Below, one piece after another: positions 22,804 through 31,144 of a stretch of 37,575 nucleotides of DNA. Each line of letters starts with the position of its first letter. Positions within the stretch are counted from its first letter, which is position 1. Under the pieces are notes generated by a model, which worked only from the letters and a program-made list of their open reading frames with translations, was not told the DNA's origin and searched no databases. The stretch lies in NCBI RefSeq assembly GCF_029892785.1, contig NZ_JARXXA010000026.1, forward strand, positions 1 through 37,575, in the 5' to 3' direction. The position numbers and the translations under genes are program-made. The stretch comes from Parabacteroides sp. PH5-46. GTDB taxonomy: Bacteria > Bacteroidota > Bacteroidia > Bacteroidales > Tannerellaceae.

Positions 22804-23421
22804 ATGGAGAACCAGAAACTTCAAAAATTGAAGAATTATTATCGGGATATATCCCAATTGGCCAAAGATAAAAGTCCTAATCGTTTCCAAAACGACGACA
22901 GAGCTCACAATGCTGTTGTTATGCAAGTTATATTTGAGCAGGCTACGACAGTAAAAATGTATTGCGGCGAATTTTCTATATTCAGAAAAGAATTTAAAAA
23001 GAAAGTTGAAAAAGATTACGACGTAGAGGGTGGCGACTGCCCGATGAATAATCTATACAAACGTTTGGAATCTTTTTTAAAAAAAGAAGATACCTCTTTA
23101 GAGGTTATTGTAGAGAATCCTGACATTTTTTTCTGGCAGGATCTCTATTCATTAGAAAAAATTCGTCCATTTGTGGGTTTGGGGAAAATAAAATTTTATA
23201 CGTTTAAAGACGATTTCTCTAATTTTAATAATACATATCACTTTACTGTAGGTGATGATCGTATGTACCGTAGAGAAAGTGATGAGGTAACCCACAACGC
23301 TATCTGCTGTTTTAACAATCCAGAAGGAGCAAAAATACTTAAAACTCGTTTTGAACAATTGAAGGAAAATGTTGTGCTGTTAACTAATAAAACACCTCTA
23401 CCATACCAAACGAATAATTAA
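22804..23421 (+). CDS. Soluble protein with a PLD-like domain, function unknown
   Basis: The 205-residue protein has no signal or membrane segment. The order of elements is a helix AHNAVVMQVIFEQATTVKMYCGEFSIF, a central KEDTSLEVIVENP strand region, and a C-terminal HFTVGDDRMYRRESDEVTHNAICCFNNPEGAKILKTRFEQL block. This resembles the phospholipase-D-like fold seen in some signalling and conflict proteins, where the last segment normally carries the HxK motif. The motif is not intact here, so it may be a ligand-sensing or inactive variant. It sits between two membrane-protein genes (gaps of 20 and 22 bases) and is probably their cytoplasmic partner. Confidence 0.6.
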   Translation: MENQKLQKLKNYYRDISQLAKDKSPNRFQNDDRAHNAVVMQVIFEQATTVKMYCGEFSIFRKEFKKKVEKDYDVEGGDCPMNNLYKRLESFLKKEDTSLEVIVENPDIFFWQDLYSLEKIRPFVGLGKIKFYTFKDDFSNFNNTYHFTVGDDRMYRRESDEVTHNAICCFNNPEGAKILKTRFEQLKENVVLLTNKTPLPYQTNN

Positions 23422-23443
23422 AAGATTCTAATCCCCTCATTAT

Positions 23444-24595
23444 ATGATTGATCCGACTGTACTTGGTCAGAGTCAGACTTTTTTTGGCGTACTGACCACT
23501 TTGGTTGTGTTGTGTGCTGTTTTTTGCGATTCTAATTTTTTGAATAATATAATAGAAGGACTCAAATCGGATATGAAGGCGCGCAGTATGAATAATCTCA
23601 ATAGTTGTAGAGAAGAGTTCTTTCAGGATATAAAAAATACAAAGGAAAAGGCTCATGGTTATAAAAAAATACTTGCGGGCTGGGGAAGTACTGATAATAA
23701 AGATATAGTAGCCGACGCTATAGATAAGTTTGAACTTGAAAACATTTTATTGGAGAATGATGTGATAAATACAGAAAAAGAGATTGATACTATTTTTGAA
23801 TCAAACACAAATATGAGTGAGCAAATTTTTACTCCATTATACGTTTTTATATTCTGTTTAGTTGTCTTTCTTTGCGATGAAAGTATATCATTATTGGGGA
23901 GTTATCAGAATTGGATGCCTACTTTTCTTTATATTTTTGTAACCTTTTCATTCGCTTTGTGCTTTCTGCTATGGTTTTTTTATATGGAAAGATCTAAAGC
24001 GGATAATATCCTGAATATAAAAAAAGAAGATAAAATTCATTTGAGAAGTAATTCTCCAATCAAGGTTGCCCTTTTTGATGGAGTAACCTTTTTGTTATTA
24101 TTTAGTGCTTTGATAGCGATATATGCTACATTTTCTCTCCATTTCAATTTAACCGAACATGTTTATGCAGTATCCGTTTTCGTGTTTTCATTTATTAGCG
24201 TGCTGCTGATTTCATTTACAAAGATAAAATCATATGTAAAGACACATAAGGAATATACAAGGATGTTCATTTTTAGACATTTCATATTTCTGTTAGTCGC
24301 ATCTGTTTTTTTTACCTTTCTCATAGCAGTTATTTACTATCTAAATATAGCTCCAATTTATCCATCTTTTTTTACAGAATCTGTTCTGTTGAAAAATTTG
24401 TTGATTGTTTTTGCGCTATTAAATGGAATAATACTACCCTTTATATTGCAAATAATCAGTTACTCTCGACATAAAAAATACATTGATACTAAAATAGAGG
24501 CAATAAAAAATCGTGTCGATCAAAGTAAAGAAACGCTAGCCAATGATCTCAACGCAGAGTTGGAAGCGATAGTTCAACAAAAAGGTAAGGAGTGA
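23444..24595 (+). CDS. Polytopic membrane protein with cytoplasmic helical domain, function unknown
   Basis: The 383-residue protein has one N-terminal transmembrane helix (about 12-30) and a helical soluble region (about 35-125; KARSMNNLNSCREEFFQDIKNTKEKAHGYKK). About six more transmembrane helices follow (roughly 128-146, 158-180, 208-230, 238-258, 276-298 and 315-340) and then a C-terminal coiled coil (343-382). No transporter or enzyme motif is recognised. The arrangement of a sensor-like soluble partner with a pore-like membrane protein suggests a membrane-acting effector. That is an inference from layout only. Confidence 0.65.
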   Translation: MIDPTVLGQSQTFFGVLTTLVVLCAVFCDSNFLNNIIEGLKSDMKARSMNNLNSCREEFFQDIKNTKEKAHGYKKILAGWGSTDNKDIVADAIDKFELENILLENDVINTEKEIDTIFESNTNMSEQIFTPLYVFIFCLVVFLCDESISLLGSYQNWMPTFLYIFVTFSFALCFLLWFFYMERSKADNILNIKKEDKIHLRSNSPIKVALFDGVTFLLLFSALIAIYATFSLHFNLTEHVYAVSVFVFSFISVLLISFTKIKSYVKTHKEYTRMFIFRHFIFLLVASVFFTFLIAVIYYLNIAPIYPSFFTESVLLKNLLIVFALLNGIILPFILQIISYSRHKKYIDTKIEAIKNRVDQSKETLANDLNAELEAIVQQKGKE

Positions 24596-24877
24596 CTATA
24601 GTTATAAAAGAAAACATCCACCAACTTCACGGCATCTTCCCCAAATATTCTGTATCCCCATTATGCCTATAAGACTTTTTATCGAACTGAATATTTCGAT
24701 AAAACCGTTTTAAATCTTATTTCATGGAATCCCTTGATAAATAATTTATAAGTTGTGTTACAAAAGTGCGAAAAATGATGATTATAGAAACTAATTTTCA
24801 CACTGGACTTCATCCAATAGCTCAATATTATCTTGTAAACAAGTACGAAAATAGTATGTTTTTGTTCTGTCTATAAA
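24596..24877. other. Short gene-free spacer
   Basis: An AT-rich spacer of about 280 bases. No gene or strong hairpin is seen; it separates the membrane cassette from the next orphan gene. Confidence 0.4.
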
Positions 24878-25255
24878 ATGAAAAGTCAGGATATTATACC
24901 TTTGCAAAATATGGATACATTCTATAATACAAGAAGTTTACCTTTCGCTCAAAAAATAGAGTTACTAAAAGAGTGCAGAAATATTTGTCAAACTTGGTGG
25001 GTTGACAAGCTTGATTGTTCTATCTCATTTGCAAGACAACGGATTGATATAAGTTTTGAAGAAATAATGGAGAAATTTAGCGACTCAGCTCATTTCGTAG
25101 TTATTGATAGAAAATTTCACCCATTAGATGAAGTTAAACATTTTGAAATAGGATTCTCTGCGATGACTTCGCCCATAGATTATTTCTTGTTTATATGGGT
25201 TGAAGATGAAAAAATGCCTGAAATTCTTAGAAAATACAATATGAATCTAATGTAG
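24878..25255 (+). CDS. Orphan 125-residue protein, function unknown
   Basis: A soluble-looking protein (SLPFAQKIELLKECRNICQTWWVDKLDCSISFARQRIDISFEEIMEKFSD, then HFEIGFSAMTSPIDYFLFIWVEDEKMPEIL). The ATG at 24878 follows an A-rich leader; an internal ATG at 24911 is an alternative start. No family is recognised. Codon use and AT-richness are like those of the neighbouring cargo genes. It is separated by about 100 bases from the ATPase gene, which has its own promoter. Confidence 0.6.
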   Translation: MKSQDIIPLQNMDTFYNTRSLPFAQKIELLKECRNICQTWWVDKLDCSISFARQRIDISFEEIMEKFSDSAHFVVIDRKFHPLDEVKHFEIGFSAMTSPIDYFLFIWVEDEKMPEILRKYNMNLM

Positions 25256-25302
25256 TATAAGCTTAAATTTAAAGGGATTGCTTGTATATACCAATTTTTG
25301 AT

Positions 25303-25310
25303 TATCTTTG
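25303..25310 (+). promoter_or_regulatory. Promoter -7 box of the ATPase gene
   Basis: TATCTTTG (TAnnTTTG) lies 45 bases upstream of the ATG at 25356. CTTG at 25281-25284 could serve as a weak -33 element with an 18-base spacer. Confidence 0.45.
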
Positions 25311-25355
25311 TAACCGCCGTAACAGTTGCGGTCGTAACGAAAAAGAATAGAGAGG

Positions 25356-26678
25356 ATGAAGTTTTATAACAGAACAAGCGAATTGGCAGAACTGCAACGA
25401 ATACAAAATTTATCGTTCAGTGACCATTCCCGCCTAACAGTAGTAACTGGAAGACGAAGGATCGGTAAAACAAGTCTTATCATGAAGTCGGTTGAAGGTC
25501 TCCCGACTGTCTATCTATTTGTTGGTCGCAAAAGCGAAGCAACGCTCTGTTCGGAGTTTATCCCAATCATCAGTCAATTGCTTGATACTTTCGTTCCTTC
25601 GGAAATCCGTACATTCAGGTCTTTATTCCAATATTTAATGGAATTGGCTTCGCAAAAATCGTTTAATTTGATTATTGACGAATTTCAGGAATTCTATAAC
25701 ATTAATGAATCGGTATATAGCGATATGCAGAATATATGGGATAGCTATCGGAAGAAATCCAAAATGAATTTGATTGTATCCGGCTCTATCTATTCATTAA
25801 TGCAGAAAATATTCCAAAACAATAAAGAACCTCTATTCGGAAGAGCCGACAATATCATTAAACTATCAGCTTTTGATTTGACCACGCTAAAAGAAATTAT
25901 GCGTGACTACAATCCCAGCTACACCAATGATGACTTACTTGCTCTCTATACCTTTACTGGTGGAGTTCCCAAATATGTAGAGTTATTTTGCGATAACATT
26001 ACATTGAACATAGATGAAATGATTTCATTCATGGTTCGGGAAAACTCGCCCTTTACCGATGAAGGAAAAAATCTGTTGATAGAAGAGTTTGGGAAAAACT
26101 ACGCTACTTACTTCTCTATTCTAAGTGCCATTTCGGGCGGTATTAATACCCAACCTGAAATAGAAACAGCATTAGGAAATAAAAGCATCGGCGGTCAAAT
26201 CAAACGATTGATTGAGGATTATAATATCATTATCCGTCAACGCCCCATATTGGCAAAAGAAGGAAGTCAAGCTGTACGATACGAAATACAGGATAACTTT
26301 ATTCGTTTTTGGTTCAACTATTTTGACCGTCATCGTTCGTTGATAGAGATAAAGAACTTTATTGGGTTGCAGGCTATCATCAAATCCGACTATCCGACTT
26401 ATTCTGGCATTATGTTGGAACGATATTTCAAACAACAATTTTCCGAAAGTTTCCAATATCGAGATATCGGTTCATGGTGGGAGTCTAAAGGCAATCAGAA
26501 TGAAATAGATATTGTTGCCCTGAAATTGGAGAAAAACCAAGCAGTAGCAGCCGAAGTAAAACGGCAAAAGAAGAACTTCAAGCCAGAACTATTGGCAACA
26601 AAGGTGGAACATCTTAAAAATAAGCTGTTGCCTAAGTATCAGATTGAGATGGTTTGTTTGTCGTTGGAGGATATGTGA
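25356..26678 (+). CDS. Archaeal-type (DUF234) AAA ATPase with PD-(D/E)XK-like tail
   Basis: The 440-residue protein has an N-terminal STAND/AAA-like ATPase domain with Walker A GRRRIGKT (32-39) and Walker B LIIDEF (105-110). A sensor stretch (MNLIVSGSIYSLMQ) and a winged-helix region (about 240-330; YFSILSAISGGINTQPEIETAL) follow. The C-terminus has the PD-(D/E)XK arrangement seen in DUF234 proteins: E383 and D385 in NEIDIVAL, then E400 and K402 in AAEVKR. The family is widespread in Bacteroidetes and archaea, often in mobile regions, and its role is unknown. An AGAGAGG stretch lies just before the ATG. Confidence 0.88.
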   Translation: MKFYNRTSELAELQRIQNLSFSDHSRLTVVTGRRRIGKTSLIMKSVEGLPTVYLFVGRKSEATLCSEFIPIISQLLDTFVPSEIRTFRSLFQYLMELASQKSFNLIIDEFQEFYNINESVYSDMQNIWDSYRKKSKMNLIVSGSIYSLMQKIFQNNKEPLFGRADNIIKLSAFDLTTLKEIMRDYNPSYTNDDLLALYTFTGGVPKYVELFCDNITLNIDEMISFMVRENSPFTDEGKNLLIEEFGKNYATYFSILSAISGGINTQPEIETALGNKSIGGQIKRLIEDYNIIIRQRPILAKEGSQAVRYEIQDNFIRFWFNYFDRHRSLIEIKNFIGLQAIIKSDYPTYSGIMLERYFKQQFSESFQYRDIGSWWESKGNQNEIDIVALKLEKNQAVAAEVKRQKKNFKPELLATKVEHLKNKLLPKYQIEMVCLSLEDM

Positions 26679-26776
26679 TAGATTTTATAGTATCTGAATA
26701 TCACAATAATAACTAATGGGTATAGCCTAAATAGGAATTAATATGTATTTGTATATCAATATAATGTAATAAAATT

Positions 26777-28243
26777 ATGCCGGACGCAAAATATATCGAT
26801 ATTAAAGATTTATATCTTGACCTCAAAAACCCTCGTACAGTTCCTCAAGAAAGTGAGGAAAAAGCTATTGAGACAATGATTTCCATTAAACCGGATAGGT
26901 TTAATGCAGTTATGGAAAGTATTCTTGATGATGGATATCTCACAACTGAAAGTATCATAGTGCTGAATAATGGGCATTATGTTGTCAAAGAAGGAAATAG
27001 GAGAATTGCGATATTGAAATTAATACATGGTATATACGATAAGAAGAACTATGCTATACCTTCAAATCTTCAAAATAGAATTGATAGCTTAACTCCAGAG
27101 TGGTTAGCAGCTAATCGAAGCATACCCTGCGGAGTTTATAGTACGGGAGAGACTGATTTGGTTGATAAAATAGTCAATCTAACTCACGCCAAAGGTGAAA
27201 AGGCAAGTAGGGATCCTTGGACATCAGTAGCTAAGGCCAGACATAATAGGGATGTTAAAGGTGGCACTGAATTGGGTTTGGATTTATTGGAAAAATACTT
27301 GAAAGACGGCAAGAACATTAATCAGTCTCAGAAAGAGAGATGGAGCGGAGATTACCCTCTTACCGTATTAGATGAAGCATTAAGGAAAATTTACGAGCGG
27401 ACGGAGTTCGTATCTGTAAGTGATTTAGTTAAAGCCTATCCGAAGATTGAGCATCGATTGGCATTGGAAGAAATACTACTGGATGTTGGGCAAGAGAGAA
27501 TTGGATATAAGCAAATACGAGATAAGGATGTTGATTTTCTTATACATTATGACCTTATTCCTAAAGCAGGCACCCCGAAAGTAGGTGAAACACCTACTTC
27601 TGACAACACTCCTACTGGGAAAGACGACTTCCCGACAGACGGAGCATCTACACCACAGCAGCCAAATTCATCCCCAGGTACAAATCCGACTTCTTCAAAA
27701 AATGAAAGTAAAGCAAAAGCAATGCCAGATGAACCTGCTGCGTCAACTCCATCACAGCCTGAAAAGACTAAATCATCCCAATTAGGCACACCCAAATATG
27801 TCAAGGGAGTTTTGAGGAAGTTTAACCCCAAAGGAAACAGGCAAAAGGTAGTGGCTATAAAGGTTGAAATGTGCGTGTTGGATATTCAGAAAACCCCCAT
27901 GGCTTTCTGTTTTTTGCTTAGGAGTGCTTTTGAAATATCAGCTAAAGCATACGCAAATGACAATAGTATTAGCATCGAAAAAACGAATAAAAAAGGTGAT
28001 ACTCAGAGTAAGACTTTAGCTGAGTTGTTGCGAGAGATTGTTGATCATTTGACGAACAACGGGAAAAATAAGGGTATGCAAAAAGAACTGCATGGAGCAT
28101 TAACTGAGATTACTAAATCTGATGGCATTTTATCAGTTACCTCCATGAATCAGTTAGTACATGGAACAACATTTTCAATCCCTGCTGGCGATATTTGCAC
28201 TATATTTGGAAACATCTTTCCACTGTTGGAAGCAATGAATTAA
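26777..28243 (+). CDS. ParB/Srx-like N-terminal protein with disordered linker and helical (HEPN-like) C-terminus
   Basis: The 488-residue protein begins with a ParB/sulfiredoxin-like domain: YIDIKDLYLDLKNPR, then VVKEGNRRIAILKLI with the ParB-type EGNRR at 72-76. A helical segment follows to about 260. Next is a long Pro/Ser/Thr-rich, low-complexity linker (about 262-345). The C-terminal domain (about 355-488; MAFCFLLRSAFEISAKAYAND...LHGALTEITKSDGILSVTSMNQLVHG) is all-helical and recalls HEPN-type domains, though a canonical RxxxxH is not certain. It is followed after two bases by a Dam-like methylase. A modification-linked defence or nuclease role is inferred, not shown. Confidence 0.72.
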   Translation: MPDAKYIDIKDLYLDLKNPRTVPQESEEKAIETMISIKPDRFNAVMESILDDGYLTTESIIVLNNGHYVVKEGNRRIAILKLIHGIYDKKNYAIPSNLQNRIDSLTPEWLAANRSIPCGVYSTGETDLVDKIVNLTHAKGEKASRDPWTSVAKARHNRDVKGGTELGLDLLEKYLKDGKNINQSQKERWSGDYPLTVLDEALRKIYERTEFVSVSDLVKAYPKIEHRLALEEILLDVGQERIGYKQIRDKDVDFLIHYDLIPKAGTPKVGETPTSDNTPTGKDDFPTDGASTPQQPNSSPGTNPTSSKNESKAKAMPDEPAASTPSQPEKTKSSQLGTPKYVKGVLRKFNPKGNRQKVVAIKVEMCVLDIQKTPMAFCFLLRSAFEISAKAYANDNSISIEKTNKKGDTQSKTLAELLREIVDHLTNNGKNKGMQKELHGALTEITKSDGILSVTSMNQLVHGTTFSIPAGDICTIFGNIFPLLEAMN

Positions 28244-28245
28244 TT

Positions 28246-29127
28246 ATGGGAATTCATAAAACACCTTTAAGGTATCCGGGGGGGAAGCAAAAACTAACCC
28301 CTTTTATCAGAGAAATTCTACAACAAAATGACATTAAAGGGCATTATGTGGAGCCGTATGCCGGGGGAGCCGGAGTTGCAATAGAATTATTATTAAACGA
28401 AGACGTACAGCACATACACCTAAACGATTCAGATTTAGGAATATATGCATTTTGGCACTCAGTTCTGAATGAGAACGAAAAACTTTGTCGAGAAATATTA
28501 GTAGCTTCGCTTACTGTTGAGGTGTGGAAAAAGCATAAAGAAGTTGTAAAGAAGCCACAAAACCATAGCCTCTTTGAGTTGGGATTTAGTACGTTCTTTT
28601 TAAATCGCTGCAATCGTTCAGGTGTTATCTCGGCCGGAGTTATTGGCGGTTTAAACCAAGAGGGCAATTATAAGATAGACGCTCGTTTTTCTCGCAATGA
28701 TTTGATTAGACGTATTGAGTTAATTGGTCGGTATAAAGACCGCATTACGATAACTAATATGGATGCCGAGTGCTATATAAACGAGTATCTACCACAACTA
28801 CCTACCGACAGTCTTATTTACTTAGACCCACCATATTACAACAAAGCAAAGGCCTTGTATCTAAATGCTTACAATAAAAACGATCACGCTCGTTTAGCCC
28901 AAACTATCCAAAGTAAAATAGCCCATAATTGGGTACTTTCTTATGATGGCGTACCTCAAATAGTTGATCTTTATTCAGATAGGCGCTATTTTCTATACAA
29001 CTTGCAATATTCAGCTGCTAAATCCTATAAAGGCCAAGAAGTTTTTATCTTTTGTGATCAAATAATTCTACCTCATAGATGTTCCCTATCTAATGTCAAT
29101 GAGGGTTTACAAACACTTATGATCTAA
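28246..29127 (+). CDS. Dam-type N6-adenine DNA methyltransferase (D12 class)
   Basis: The 293-residue protein carries the D12-class motifs in order: PLRYPGGKQKL at the start (8-18), the SAM-binding EPYAGGAGVAIELLL (36-50), and catalytic motif IV LDPPYY (193-198). ATG 28246 is chosen because it lies two bases after the upstream TAA; a longer in-frame start at 28195 would overlap the ParB-like gene. It methylates adenine N6 in DNA; the recognition site cannot be told. No restriction endonuclease is adjacent, so the ParB-like partner is the candidate effector. Confidence 0.9.
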   Translation: MGIHKTPLRYPGGKQKLTPFIREILQQNDIKGHYVEPYAGGAGVAIELLLNEDVQHIHLNDSDLGIYAFWHSVLNENEKLCREILVASLTVEVWKKHKEVVKKPQNHSLFELGFSTFFLNRCNRSGVISAGVIGGLNQEGNYKIDARFSRNDLIRRIELIGRYKDRITITNMDAECYINEYLPQLPTDSLIYLDPPYYNKAKALYLNAYNKNDHARLAQTIQSKIAHNWVLSYDGVPQIVDLYSDRRYFLYNLQYSAAKSYKGQEVFIFCDQIILPHRCSLSNVNEGLQTLMI

Positions 29128-29167
29128 TTGCATAAATCAAGGCTTCTTTATCAGCCCGACATCAGTA

Positions 29168-29272
29168 GAAGTTATTCTCGTGCTGTTGGTTATTCCCGCG
29201 GGCTTCCGCCCCTCCAAACGGCTGGGAAGCCATGAGCGGGAAATAACCGACATAGGTGCGGGAAATAACTTC
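29168..29272. repeat. 105-bp nested inverted repeat downstream of the relaxase gene
   Basis: Three pairs of arms nest: GAAGTTATT/AATAACTTC (29168-29176 with 29264-29272), GGTTATTCCCGC with GCGGGAAATAACC (29188-29199 with 29236-29248, one bulged base) and GGCTTCC/GGAAGCC (29201-29207 with 29225-29231). The outer and inner arms also share GTTATTC-type direct repeats. It lies between convergent genes. It may be a bidirectional terminator, but it is longer and more ordered than usual, so an oriT-related or element-end role is possible. Confidence 0.6.
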
Positions 29273-29285
29273 GGAAACAATTGTA

Positions 29286-30251
29286 CTACCGCCTGTGACC
29301 TCGCTTCGGCTTCTTCTTTATTTTCTTTTTCATCGGAATTTGCTCCTCCTCTTTATTGACATCAGGAGTAAGCAAGCCCAATGCAGAGGATAAACCCAAA
29401 TCAGGAAGATTGACAGATTGCTTATCTTCATTCTTATTTTCCTGATTTACAGATTGTATATTTGAAAGGTTGTCGTCTTGTTTATATGCAACCTTGTTTT
29501 CAGTCAATTCTTCCCGCTTATCTGCATACAAGCCTGTTTGCATATCTGTATTTTTTCTTTCATCGGCAATTTGTCTCTCCTGCATATTGACTTGCTCGGA
29601 GATACTGCCGTTCTTCATCGTGTTGTAGTATTCAAAGGATTCGGTTAGTTCCCGTTTGTAACCGAATAACCTGTCAAATCCTTGCTCTGCCTGTTGGAAC
29701 AGGTTTTTTCTGTCAAAACCTCCCTTAACAATTCCTTTCTGGGTGCTCTTGTGGTTGGTTAGCGGAGATAGTTTTTTCTTATTGGTCTGGTCTTTTCTGC
29801 TTACAATCAAATGACAGTGCATATTCAGTTCATTGTTTGACCTGTCCCGACTGAAATGTATCTTGCCGTAGAATTTTATATCTTCTGCCGATAAACCTTT
29901 ATTGAAATTCTTAGCATATTCAGGAATAACCACTTCACGGATATACCGTTTCATGGCTTCGGCTTGTTCCTGTTCGGTATTTCCCATTGCCCGAAGTTCT
30001 TTTTCTGACGGGCTGACATGGATAGCGTAAAACTTGGCATCCGTTTTTAGTAGCTGACCGATATTACTGTCTATATCTTTTACAACCTGTGACTTATAGA
30101 TATTATCGTCTGTCAGATTGAAAAAGCCCTCTGTATAGATTCCTTGCTCCATGCGTTCCATGTCCTCATGCTCCAAATAATTACATAGCTTTCTGCTACT
30201 GCCTGCGTTATTATATGTGCCTTTGGACGGTGGCGGGAAATCTATATTCAT
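29286..30251 (-). CDS. DUF5712-family mobilization protein, HUH-type relaxase-like
   Basis: The 321-residue protein opens with NIDFPPPSKGTYNNAGSSRKLCNYLEHED, the typical DUF5712 start found in Bacteroides mobilizable elements. The relaxase-type HUH motif is HCH at 145-147 (NMHCHLIVSRKD), preceded by FYAIHVSPSEKEL and KFYGKIHFSRDR. Tyr25 is a plausible nicking tyrosine. The C-terminal part (about 230-321) is charged and low-complexity. The gene ends in KKKIKKKPKRGHRR. It follows BfmA by three bases, forming the mobilization operon. Confidence 0.83.
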   Translation of the reverse strand: MNIDFPPPSKGTYNNAGSSRKLCNYLEHEDMERMEQGIYTEGFFNLTDDNIYKSQVVKDIDSNIGQLLKTDAKFYAIHVSPSEKELRAMGNTEQEQAEAMKRYIREVVIPEYAKNFNKGLSAEDIKFYGKIHFSRDRSNNELNMHCHLIVSRKDQTNKKKLSPLTNHKSTQKGIVKGGFDRKNLFQQAEQGFDRLFGYKRELTESFEYYNTMKNGSISEQVNMQERQIADERKNTDMQTGLYADKREELTENKVAYKQDDNLSNIQSVNQENKNEDKQSVNLPDLGLSSALGLLTPDVNKEEEQIPMKKKIKKKPKRGHRR

Positions 30252-30254
30252 GGG

Positions 30255-30839
30255 TTACTCGTTTATCAGGTCGTTAATCTCGGTTCTTAGGTTCTCTTTT
30301 CGTTTGCCGTCCATTACTCCGCAGGTTGCCAGTTCCGAATAAAGGGAAATCAGTTGCAGAAATTTCTTATTTTCTCTTTGCTGTATTTGAGAAAGAGAGT
30401 TTATTTGTTTGGCTTGGTTGTTAATCACTCCGGCATGTTGGTTGAATGCTTCGCTTACCTTTTTCAGAACATTGTCCTGCAATTCCCGTGAACTACCTAT
30501 TTCCGAAGACACCAATTCGCTTAGTTCTGTTACCACCTTTTCAAACCGGACAGTAATCGCATGGCTTGTTCGTATCATCGGATTTAGTTTTTCTTCTTCA
30601 TAGTGCCGGATGAAACGGATTATATCATCCTGCCGTTTGTTAATCTTGGCAAGTTCCGACTTTACCGACTCGGGAGTATCGGCAGGATTGATATGTGCTT
30701 TCTCTAAATACTGAAATGCCAATTTCACTATTTCTCCCTTTTTGAGCGAATAACGTTTACAGATTTTTGCCACCAGATTTGCCGTTTCTTTATCTATGGA
30801 AATGGTGGTAAATATGGTTTTTCGATTGCTGTTTTGCAT
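30255..30839 (-). CDS. BfmA/BtgA-family mobilization protein
   Basis: The 194-residue protein starts with a ribbon-helix-helix-like segment (TTISIDKETANLVAKICKRYSLKKGEIVKLAFQYLEKAHINP) followed by long helices with coiled-coil character (ELAKINKRQDDIIRFIRHYEEEKLNPMIRTSHAITVRFEKVV). This is the layout of BfmA/BtgA accessory proteins that bind oriT and assist the relaxase. It is encoded directly upstream of the DUF5712 gene (three-base gap) and downstream of an intergenic region with several hairpins that is the likely oriT. Confidence 0.85.
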   Translation of the reverse strand: MQNSNRKTIFTTISIDKETANLVAKICKRYSLKKGEIVKLAFQYLEKAHINPADTPESVKSELAKINKRQDDIIRFIRHYEEEKLNPMIRTSHAITVRFEKVVTELSELVSSEIGSSRELQDNVLKKVSEAFNQHAGVINNQAKQINSLSQIQQRENKKFLQLISLYSELATCGVMDGKRKENLRTEINDLINE

Positions 30840-31144
30840 AAGTAATTACTATTTTATGGAAAATGCAAGATTCAAATGCCTGATAATTAGCCATAAACAC
30901 AAACAGCTAATTGAAGGTGTAATTACAGCGTGTTTGGATAACACGCTAAAGCCGAAGGCTTTGTCCCGCAGGGCAAGAGGAAGAACAGGACAAAGTCCAG
31001 TTCCCTCTTGCTTAATTTAGCAAAACAAACAGAGCCGGTAGGCGAGGTTGTTTCTGCTAAATGCGGAGCCATTACTTGAAGGCGTGAACTAAAAACAAGC
31101 CTTCATCATTTGCCTTATTCTGCTTAAAACATAAAAAGGCAGAG
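30840..31144. other. Candidate oriT region between the HTH and BfmA genes
   Basis: No gene is supported in these 305 bases. Several inverted repeats occur: CGTGTT/AACACG near 30930-30946; GCAAGAGG/CCTCTTGC (30973-30980 with 31004-31011) enclosing GGAC/GTCC; and TTAGCA/TGCTAA arms (31017-31022 with 31055-31060) flanking AAC-rich sequence. The region is immediately upstream of the mobilization operon, where Bacteroides mobilizable elements normally carry oriT. The nick site cannot be assigned. Confidence 0.45.

Noticed and set aside
27547-27831. 94-residue open frame on the minus strand
   Set aside because: It is the shadow of the Pro/Ser/Thr-rich linker of the ParB-like gene.
30796-31020. 74-residue open frame on the plus strand over the oriT-like gap
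   Set aside because: It overlaps the start of BfmA and runs through hairpins; no protein-like features are seen.
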